A DNA stretch of 64,000 bases from Elephas maximus indicus (taxonomy: Eukaryota > Chordata > Mammalia > Proboscidea > Elephantidae): contig NC_064826.1 in assembly GCF_024166365.1 (NCBI RefSeq), positions 18,314,001 to 18,378,000 of the forward strand, given 5' to 3'. Each line of letters begins with the position of its first letter. The first letter of the stretch is position 1. The notes under the pieces were generated by a model that was given only the letters and a program-made list of their open reading frames with translations, searched no databases and had not been told where the DNA came from. Of the stretch, positions 55,131 to 64,000 are shown piece by piece. Made by a program: the position numbers and the translations under genes.

Positions 55131-58100
55131 TATTTAAAGGGACGGTGTGTGTAGTCGTTGATTCCAGGCAAAGCCGCAGGCTGAAAGCGTGTGAGGAAGT
55201 TCTTCAGCTGCAGCCCACGCGGGCAGCGTGCTTACCCGTTCGCGGAGCGGCTTTCCCGAGCACCATGAGCTGGCGCAGCCCACCCGAGCCCATGCTGGGG
55301 CAGGTGGAGTGGGAGTAGTGAACTTTCTAAAGGCCCAGAGTCACCTGGCTGAGTGTGGTCTCTACCGCCACGTTCTCAGAGAAACAGATCCCTTCTGGGT
55401 GCATGGCCAGGATGGTGAGACCCTCTTGGATCCCTGTGTACAAACAGGAACTTCTCATGAAGCAGGGACTGACTGCACCTTAGAAACCAGACCCCCACGT
55501 TCTTTCTGAAGGTGAAACATTATTCTTTCGCTTTTGGGGGACAGGCAGGGGCTGCAAACCCAACCAGAGCAGGTGTTCCAAAGCCCCTAGAAACAGGGGA
55601 GACTTTGCCCCAGAAGAGGTGCATTTCCAATCTCAAGTGCCCATGTGGGCAGCCTCAGTGTCTGCAGGGAAAGAGGGGAGGTGGTGCTCCCAACTTGGGG
55701 CCAGGAGGACAACACAGCCAGAAAGGGAACCTGCTGCTGGCAGGTGCTGGAGTATTGGACTAGAATCTGGAGGAGGCAGAGGGGATGGCAGACTGCAGGG
55801 AGCCTTTGTGAGAGGGCCTGGTGCTCAGGGAGCAAGGAGGTTAGGGCATCCTGGGGTGGGTGCTCTGAGACTCCACTGGGTTGGCCTGAAGGGAATGACC
55901 ACCCCGTGGGCAAAGGGTAGGTGCCCCTGGAGGAGGGTATGTGAGGAACGATGGGGGCAGCCTTGAGGATGGCAATCTGTCACTGGGGGTTTGGTCACTC
56001 TCAGTTCTCAGCCCTGCTCTGAGGAACACTGGACTTTGGTGTGGGCCTTGGGCAGGCACCCTTTTTGGGGGAGCTTATCAACACCACCCAGAAGGGAGCT
56101 GAGCTGTGTCAGGAAGGAAGGGCTGCTTCCCAGGGCTTCAAGAGGCTGATCCACCCTTTCTTCAAAGAGAGTGTAGAGACTGTAGGACAGGACCCTGCCG
56201 CCCTGCCGGAAGGCAGAGATGCTGCCGAGCCAGCCTGGTGCCCTGCTGGCATCTAGGGGACTGTCCTCTGTGGACCCTGAGCACTGCGCAGAAACCAGGG
56301 CTCTTCCACAAAGCCCTGCCCCAGGCTAGCACAGCCCGGCCAGGGGCACCTTGGTAGGCGTAAACAAATGATGACAAACCCATCCCCAGTCCTAGCCAGC
56401 CGGTCCCTTGACCTTTCTGAGCCCCACGTACCCAATCCCCAAAATACTGTTATTAGAATATCAGTAACATGGGGGTGGGGGTGGGACGGGGAGGGGTGGG
56501 AAGTGCTTTGAAAAGCGGAAAGCAGCAAGTGGGTGTTATTATTACTATCATCATCTGCATACACTGAGGCCAGAAAAGGCAGGGGTGAAACTTGGTGTTT
56601 AGTTGGCAGGGGTGGATCTTACGCCTCCCCATAGGGACTCAGTTAAGGACAGCTCCGTCTCTGCCCTTCTGGAGGTATGGTTGTCATTGGGGATGGCGGG
56701 ATCCCCAAAACAGCTGGAATCTTGTGATTCAGTTCAAAGCACCATGTTTATTGTGTGAGTCTCTGGAACAAAGCGTTCACCCCCAGACAGGTCCCATGGG
56801 AGCGTACCTTTTAGTACAGGCAGCTTCTCCTGGCTGTAACATACAAGGCATTAAATCAAGGGAGCTGACAACACACTGGACCCCTTTCAGTGCTTGTAGC
56901 TTGTATCCACTCTCACACCTCTCAGTCTGGGCTTCCTGATCATAGGACAGGGTGAAAGAAGTAGGACTCTGGGGCTGCTGTTGTGAGATCTCGGGTTCTG
57001 TGCTTCCTTGGCGCCCCCAGGGAATGGGCTATTTAATATGATTAATCCTATAGAGTCATTTGATGGATGAGTTCTGGGCGGAGAAAGGCAGTGTGCTGTG
57101 GTGGAAAACACCCAAACCTGTGTGACAGAGGACAGGATTGCAGGCCACTTCCGTAAATGCTCAAACACCTACCTTGCAGGTTACATGGGTTATTTCTGAA
57201 GATTAGAGACAGCACAGGTAACAGGCTTGGTGTTGTGCCTGCCTCATGATCAGAGCTCATAACTAGTACCATTGGGATGAGTCAAGCTCCTAATCATCTC
57301 ATGAGTTAAGCCCCCCGCCCCAAGCATCTGCTAATGGTCCTGGGTGTCAACTGCCAGGTGTCACACGGGGTGTGTAGGGAGGGAGCAGGTGTGAAAGTGG
57401 TAAGATTGGGGAAGGGTCCTTGGGAAGTTTCCTCCAGCTTTTGTGGAGGAGGTGGGGTTTGCACAGAGGGATTGGGTCCCTGTGTCATGGGAGACCCTTT
57501 CCTAGGACGGCTGAGGCTGAATAGATTGCAAGGTATAGGGATATACAGATTATGGACTGGGGGCCCATGATGGGGGTTCTTGAGATGGCTTTGGGGCAGG
57601 GGTGAACATTCAGAGCCTGGAGAGAAAGTTCTGCAGAATGGCTGGGGGGCAGGGCCTGGGGTGGGGCTCTGAGGGAGAAGTGAGCAAGATATGGGGGGTT
57701 GGGTGAAGGAGAGGGGGGCGGGGACAGGCTGGGAAGGGTGAGAAGTCTCTAGAGACAAGGCACTAGGTAGCAGTGTGGCCAGAGCCATGGGTGTGGTCCC
57801 CCAGGGGAGCTTAGCATGCCCAGAAGTGTTGGGGGGGAAGGCCCAGCCATGGGAGAGGGATACAAAAGGCACAGAGGCTGCCCCTCAGCTCTGCCTCCTA
57901 AGGAATCCATGTTGATGAGGGACTCCTGCTGCGTGGGGGTTGGCTACCACTGCCCTTTGTGAGCTGAGAGGCAAAGGGATTACTATGGGGTAGATTCCCC
58001 TGGGAAGGGAGGGCTGGGGAGTTGGTGTCTGTCTATCCTTCAGTGTCTTCTCTGCTGAGAAGGCTTCCCCTGTCTCCTAGATGGAACCAAGTTACGTTTC

Positions 58101-58501
58101 CTGTCGGTGCCTGTCTCCCCTACCCACGGTGGCGCCTCAAGGTCAGGCCCCCATCATGTTCATCATTGTACCTTGGGGTCCAGCCCAGCCCAGCCCAGCC
58201 AGCAGTGGGCAGTTGCTCAGGAGTTTTCTTTGAACTGTTAAACCGAAGGGAGCTGGCCCAAGCCCCGACTTCTGACTTGGTAGGGGAGCCCCAGGCCAGC
58301 TCACCTCTGGGGTGGTGATGTTTGTCAAGGTGCCTTTCTCCAGCCGCCAGAACAGACAGAAGCAACTGCTGAGGGGCCTGTGGCTGCTGTGCGGATGGCT
58401 TAGGGCCTAGCTCAGGCCCTCCACTCTAAGGGAAGTGGGAGGAATCCCACCACAGCTCACTGGACTTCTGGGAGTGAGGTGTTAGGACTTGCTGGTCCCA
58501 A

Positions 58502-58690
58502 GGTCCTTGGGTGGTGTAAGCAGTTCGTGTGGGCAGTTCAAACCTACCCAGTGACACTGCAGAAGAAAGCCCTGGCCATCTGGTCCCCTAAAGATTACAG
58601 CCAAGAAAAACCTGTGGAGCACAGTTCTACACTGTAACACATGAGGTTGCCATGAGTCGGGGCTAGCTCAACAGCAAAGGGTTTGGTTTG
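58502..58690 (+). mobile_element. AfroSINE-like SINE
   Basis: gtccttgggtggtgtaagca ... ctaaagattacagccaagaa ... gccatgagtcggggctagct. It mixes B-form head and tail with the 'attacagcc' word of the A form. Confidence 0.88.
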
Positions 58691-60589
58691 TTTTTGCTTT
58701 GAACCCCAGGAAGGTGCTGCTTCTGTATGTCACAATCTTCATGGAGAAGTCACAGGGCCCCCTTCAGGTCTGCTGAGGGCAAGCTCCCGCTCAAACCGGA
58801 ATGGAAACTCTTCTTAGTAATTGGAGAGAGTGTGGTGCTGTTCTCTCTCAGCCTTGCCCTGGGCCCTGAGTGCTGCCTGAGGCAAGTGGAAGCTGGGCCC
58901 CGGCCTCAGCCTAAGCCTGAGCCTGCTTAGAGCAGACCTCAGACCCCAGAGGTGCGCGACTCTTTCCCCACACCCTGGGCTAATTTCCTGTGTGAGCCTA
59001 CTGGGTGATAGGGGCAGGATGCCAGCTGCTGGGGGCTCCTGTCATGTCCTGTTCCCAGGAAAACTGAAGGTGGGTGGACCTCCCCTTGCTGGGTATTCTC
59101 TCCATTCTGTGGAGCTTTAGAAGATAAAATGAGGTACCCGATCTGGTACTGTGACTGTTCCGGCCACATGAGCCAGGCAGCGGTGGGTATTCTCTTTAAG
59201 GAAAGCCTTCAAGAAAATTCACACAAAAGATGGCTTGCTAGGCGCCTCTTCATATTTGCAGTAGTGTTTACCAGATGATTCCTTCAAGCAGGCAGCCCCT
59301 GGCTGTTTACACTTTGCCAACTGAATTGTATTTTAATTTTCACGCCACTTTTAAATAACCCAGACAGTCATAGAACACAGAATTCTAGAGCTGCAGAGCC
59401 TTCTGGAAACCATTGACTACAACCCACCGGTTTGCAGACCAGGGAAGCAAGTTTACTTGCCCAGGTTCCTAGTGACCATCTGTGACTGCCTTGTGGAGAT
59501 GTGTCTGCACGTACGTGGATGCCGCCAAAGACACCAGCAAGAAGTCCAGCCCCGTCAGTCTAAAGCTTTCCTGGAAACTAGAGAAACCAGACTCATTTTA
59601 AAGCAGTTTAAGGTGGTGACAAATTTACTATTCCTAAATTTCTCTCACCACCCCTTCATCTTAAGGGTAAGCTGAGGCATGGAGCCACTTTGGTACTCGG
59701 AGGTAGGCCCCTTGAGGCTCCCAGAGTACCACGTCACTGCCCTGGCCACCACGCTCTCTGTATCCGCCTTTGGCCTGTGAGCCCTATAGTGTCCATGGGA
59801 TATGGCTAGTACTTGAAATAAACAAATGGTTAAGAATCGCTTGTTGGATGACTGGCTGCCCAAATGTAGTAATCAACCGCGATTTGGGGCGGCCCCTCTC
59901 CATCTCTCCGCAATCCCCAGCTCTTGTGTTGTCAGGGAGTCCTAGGCCCACCTGGGCAGGACCAGTAGAGCAGCAGCCTACACAGACCCCCAGCTTAGCT
60001 TGGCCTCCCAGGCCTGATCCTCCCTGCATCCCCACCCCTTCCCCAATACACACCACCACCACCCTCTCTTCGTTTGTATCTTTATCCCCCTTGGGTCAGC
60101 ACCTCTCACTTCCCTAGGGCCAGGGCACGGGGTGGCACCCTGTCCGCCAATTGTCAGGGCCGGAAGCTGCATGCCTCAGTCCAGGGGAAGAAAATACCAA
60201 GGGTGGCTGAGCAAGTCTTGCCGTGCCTCCCAGAATTGGGGTGTGGGGCCTCCCGAGCCAGGCCCCTGGACATGCGGGCTGGCCAGTGCCTATAGCTGTC
60301 CGATCTAAAGCTTCAGTGGCTACCTGAGCCAGGTGGGTGGAGTGGCACTGGGGAGGTGAGGCCTGTAATTCTCTAACCCGTCAGCTACGTTCATAAAGCC
60401 ACAGCCCCGCGTACCTTCAGCTCATGGAATTCTGTGCGAGGGACGTGGCCCTCTGTCCCTATTTGGCCCATTCCTGTTCACCTGCTCAGAACAGGGTAAT
60501 TGTAACCATAGAACTCTCAGACTGGGGTTGCTGCTATCTCATAGACCATTGTAGAGAGGGGAAACCGAGGTACAGATGCCAGGACTTGC

Positions 60590-61095
60590 TTTGGAGCCAA
60601 CAACCAGCTCTTCTCCCAAATATCCACACAGCTCAGTCACTCGCTTCTTTCAGCTCTGCCCAAATACCACCTTCCCTATCTACCTCGTATAAAACACCCT
60701 CGTACCCTTAAAAAAAAGCCAGTTGCCGTTGAGTCAGTTCCGACTTGTGATGACCCCATCGTGTTGGAGTAGAACTGAGGTCTGTAGGGTTTTCAATGGC
60801 TGTGACCTATTGGAAGTAGATCACCACGGTTTTCTTCAGGGTGCCTCTGAGTGGACTTAAGCTGTCAACCTTTCAGTTAGTGGCTGAGTCCTTAACAATT
60901 TGCTCTAACCGATGGCCACAATATGCCTTGTGCCCCCTTACTCTGCTTTATTTTCTCCATAGCACTTACCACCCGATGTATCTTCATGTCTCTGTTAGCC
61001 TGTCTGCGAATTCCGCAAGAGCGGGCATTTTGTTATTCAGTGCTGCGGCCCCAGCACCTCGTAGATGTTCAATAAATATTCACTGATTAAACGAA
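60590..61095 (+). mobile_element. L2 3' end split by a SINE
   Basis: ctgcccaaataccaccttcc at the left; then, after the SINE, cttactctgctttattttct, ccatagcacttaccacccga and gatgttcaataaatattcac, the L2 3' terminus. Confidence 0.8.
60713..60915 (-). mobile_element. AfroSINE-like SINE ('B' form)
   Basis: gccagttgccgttgagtcag ... gtagggttttcaatggctgt ... antisense head ending ttgctctaaccgatgg. Confidence 0.9.
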
Positions 61096-62193
61096 TGAGT
61101 AAGAATGTGGCGGAGCTGGTTTAGAACCCCAAATCCTGACTGCAGGCCCTGTGCTCTCCATGCAAGGCTCTTAACCTGAACCCAGAAGAGGAGAGGCAGG
61201 TGGCAGGCAGGGTGGCCTGGGTCTTGGAGAAATAAACACATGGATATAAGAAGGAGTAGGAACCCCTAGTAGAAGGAGGATGTGGAAGGAGCTTCATCTC
61301 CCCTTCTGTGCCTCCCTCACCCAAAGGATCCTGTAGCTGAGGGTTGTAACATCTGTTTGTTAACTTGATTTGGCTACCCATAACCACTAAAAAGAGAGAG
61401 TGCATTAAATAAGACAGAATTATATGCCTCCAATATAAAGGAAGTTTGATATAAAGGAAGCTGATGAGGTGGTTCTGCCATCATTATCGCTGTCTTGAGG
61501 TCCAAGATGGCTGCTTGGGCTCTCACCATCAGGAAAAAAGAAGGAACAAGAGGGATGCAGCTCCTCTTTTCAAGTTACTACCCAGAAATCATGCTGGACC
61601 CTTCCATTTACATTCCGTTGAACAGAACATAGTCATGTGGCCATACCTAGCTGCAAGGGAAGCAGGGAAAAGTCATTTTTATTTCAGGCACTCACATGTA
61701 ACCAAAGATCAGTGGTCCACTTAGAAGGAAGAAGGGGAGGAGAACAGATAATGAAGGAATGGCTGAAATTCTCCTATGGAGCCGGACCCAGAAAACCTTG
61801 GGTGTCCCCGTAGCTGTCCTCGGTCATCTTGCCAGCAGCCCAGCTTTGCCTCCACACGCTGTAACAGCAGCTGTCCTCCATGGCTGATGCTGTGACCACC
61901 TCTGGCCAGCCCCTCGCCTTTGTTTTTGGGGACCCTGGCCTTTTGGTACTGATGATGCAAAACCCTGAAGGACAGCGACCTGCTCCCTTCACTCAGGCTT
62001 TTGGTCTGGAGCTGCCCCAGTGGCTGGGGTCCCCTGGGGACCACCCATGAGCAGGACCTCGCCAAGGCAGGTGTTCTGCTCCTCATGCTGGTCCCTACCT
62101 CAGCAGGGCGAGTCCAGGACTTAGGGAGAGACTGTCTTAGGTCCATGGCAGTCATGAGTGCAGCAGCCAGAGGCCAGAGGCTGTCAGACGTGG

Positions 62194-62265
62194 CCGAGGT
62201 GCCCGTGGAGCTGCTGAGGGGCATTGAGTCCGAGGTGCCTGTGGAGCTGCTGAGGGGCATTGAGT
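62194..62265. repeat. Perfectly spaced 36-bp tandem duplication
   Basis: ccgaggtgc(c/t)gtggagctg...ggcattgagt occurs at 62194-62229 and 62230-62265 with one difference. Being 36 bp it keeps frames open on both strands. Confidence 0.95.
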
Positions 62266-62429
62266 GCTGGGGGTGAGCACGTCTGGAGGGGAAAACGAAG
62301 GGTAAGCCCATGTGCTACTCACTCAGTTCAGCTCTGCCTGGCCCTGTTCTGTGTGGTAGGTCTCCACATGAGAATTTCTCTGAGAAAAAAGTCTGACAGA
62401 GAAGAAAGATTGAAGTCTCTTGGCACGTT

Positions 62430-62545
62430 GCCCAGACCTGGAAGTCAGAGGCTTGGATTTTAGTCCGAGCTCCAGCACTTGCTAGCCTGGTGACCTCAGT
62501 CTTGTTCCTTGGCCTCAGCTTCCCAGCTGTGAAATGGGTAGAGGG
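62430..62545 (+). mobile_element. MIR fragment
   Basis: agtccgagctccagcacttg, ctagcctggtgacctcagtc, tcagcttcccagctgtgaaa. Confidence 0.7.
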
Positions 62546-62557
62546 CCTTCCTCCACC

Positions 62558-62722
62558 AAAATAAAGCTAAACCTGTTGCCATTGAGTCAATTCCGACTCA
62601 TAGTGACTCTCTAGGACAGAGTAGAACTGCCCCATAGAGTTTCCAAGGAGCATCTGGTGGATTCCAACTGCCGACCTTTCAGTTAGCAGCCGTAGCTCTT
62701 AACCACTACACCACCAGGGTTT
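62558..62722 (-). mobile_element. AfroSINE-like SINE ('A' form)
   Basis: ttgccattgagtcaattccg ... ctacaccaccagggttt. A perfect 12-bp duplication, ccttcctccacc, lies at 62546-62557 and 62723-62734. Confidence 0.96.
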
Positions 62723-62734
62723 CCTTCCTCCACC

Positions 62735-63972
62735 CCAGTTTCCTCCACCAGTGAGGGTTAAATACAGTCATGTAGGTGGTGTGGCGGACACGCGTAGGCA
62801 TCAGTATGTTTTGGTTTAATTTCTTTTATTGGCTTGGGCCCTAAGCCAATATGAGGTGTGAGGAGACAGGCCCTGTCACTGCCCCCTCCTAAGCTTGTAG
62901 CATCCACTGTGACCCTGCAGGGCCAAGCTTTCTCCTCCAGGCCCTTCCCCAGGCACCGGGCCCTGTTCTATGTGATCGTGCACCATAGCCAGGCTCCTCG
63001 GGGTGAGGGCACCTATTTTGGGGAGTTCATGGCAGACCATAGTTCATGGATGAGAGTGGCCAGGGCTGGGCTCAGCTAAGGGGCTCGGGGTCAGTTCTCT
63101 ACCCACCTGGTTCCCACCCTGGTGCCTGTCACCCCAACCCAAGGGAGTGCCGCCTTCCACTTCTGGGTTTCAAGTCAAAACACCGGATCCTGATCCTGAC
63201 AGCCCTTGAGGCTCTGCCCATCACACCTTTAAATGGAGCCTCCCATCCACGGCTTTTTACCTGGGTAGATACTCTTGTGGCTGGCCAACAAACTCCTCTC
63301 TGGGCACCCTGCTGCTCTGCCACTATGCAGGCTGGGGATCTGTCTCCCTCTCCATATTCTCTTGCTGTGAATAGCTTCCTTTCTCCTATCGTCCAACTCT
63401 ACCCCCCAAATTCCTGCTGACACCATCATGGGCCAGGCAGCAAACCATGATGCTGGCCTTCCTACAGCCATGCTTGCATTTTCCTTCTCAGGAAAGGACG
63501 AGGGGAGGCGGGGAGGGCAGGTGGGGATATAATCCATCAGCTGATATAAACTAGGGAAGAGAATATTTCTTCACAAAGAGAAGTGGGAGGAAGACAGGAA
63601 GGGAAGTTAGGAAGTACTCACAGATCCGCGTTTGGCTCTCTGCATAGTAAACCCCAGTGAGGATTGCTCTGTGCCTCAGTTTACCAAAATGGTAAACCAG
63701 GGCTAGCACCATATGGGTTTTTATTATTATTCTTACAGTGCCGTAAAGCAAGCTGTGTCCCAAACTGTGTCCCAAGAGAATACTAGTAGTCCTCAAGATA
63801 TTCATAGTTACGTTCTCAGTGAATGTGATAGATGAATAAAAAGTTGTTCTATGAATAAAGGGGAACCATGACCCCACGCATTTGAGAAATACTGCCTGCT
63901 GTAATTCCTCTTCTTGGAAAATCAATTTATATTAGGATATTAAATGCTATGAGAGTTCCCGTAAGTAGGTTA
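62735..63972. other. Intronic unique sequence
   Basis: Includes 62858-63079 and 63046-63420 open frames (73 and 124 aa) with no domain or good splice pair. Nothing else recognised. Confidence 0.35.
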
Positions 63973-64000
63973 TTTGTTGTTGTTGGGTCCTGTCGAGTCT
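63973..64000 (-). mobile_element. RTE or SINE 3' tail at window end
   Basis: tttgttgttgttgggtcctg then tcgagtct is the antisense terminal word shared by RTE and SINE copies; the element continues outside. Confidence 0.7.

Larger units (their letters stand above)
54865..64000 (+). other. First intron (partial) of the signal-peptide gene
   Basis: Starts with the donor gtaagt and runs off the window. No candidate second exon with a matching phase-1 acceptor and recognisable domain was found. GC-rich in its first 4 kb, with few SINEs. Weak MIR traces occur near 57080-57230, 59350-59470 and 60300-60410, and an old interspersed-repeat-like block lies at about 61430-61715 (tagtcatgtggccataccta, gctgcaagggaagcagggaa). 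A 188-aa minus frame (57306-57872) and a 196-aa minus frame (61721-62311) lack domains and are not called. Confidence 0.6.

Noticed and set aside
57306-57872. 188-aa minus-strand Pro/Ser-rich frame
   Set aside because: The plus strand here is G-rich, which gives Pro-rich antisense readings; no domain or conserved look.
61721-62311. 196-aa minus-strand open frame in the intron
   Set aside because: No recognisable domain; its repeated SSSTGTS segment is just the 36-bp duplication. No splice or start evidence.

Overview
The window looks like mammalian nuclear DNA from an afrotherian, most likely an elephant or another paenungulate. The basis is its repeat content. It carries at least 25 copies of a tRNA-headed SINE (pattern: ccctggtggc...ggttaa...ctgctaacc...gttcgaaccca, later a gtcgctatgagtcggaatcgactc tail), which is AfroSINE-like. 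These sit beside RTE-clade LINE copies whose 3' ends carry the same tail. Placental-wide fossils are also present: L2, MIR, L1, MaLR-type LTRs and hAT/mariner MITEs. Genus is not provable by eye.

Positions 1-54 kb are gene-poor. I find no exon with convincing splice sites or protein homology there; almost every longer open frame is a repeat (RTE, minisatellite, CA-rich DNA) or a chance frame in GC-rich sequence. Notable structures are: a nest of four transposon generations at 0.4-4.3 kb; a long-ORF RTE 3' end with a YADD reverse-transcriptase motif at 9.8-10.6 kb; a SINE/RTE chimera at 21.8-23.0 kb; a head-to-head inverted pair of related LTR elements at 32.9-35.1 kb; a 75-bp x 4 minisatellite at 41.45-41.75 kb; and a two-LTR endogenous retrovirus fossil on the minus strand at 46.65-53.77 kb with a tRNA-Leu-like primer site, a polypurine tract and a 4-5 bp target duplication.

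Positions 54.1-55.1 kb form a CpG island with GC boxes. Inside it lies the only host coding exon I can support: a first coding exon on the plus strand (54792-54864) that encodes a classical signal peptide and ends in a GTAAGT donor in phase 1. The remaining 9.1 kb would be the first intron of this gene, which I could not identify. The intron has few young repeats compared with the upstream flank and contains SINE, L2 and MIR copies plus a 36-bp tandem duplication.

The mobile elements form a readable stratigraphy. MIR/L2 are oldest, L1 and LTR elements inserted into them, RTE copies inserted into L1 and LTRs, and SINEs inserted into L1, L2 and the retroviral fossil. Target-site duplications visible around many insertions support these relations.
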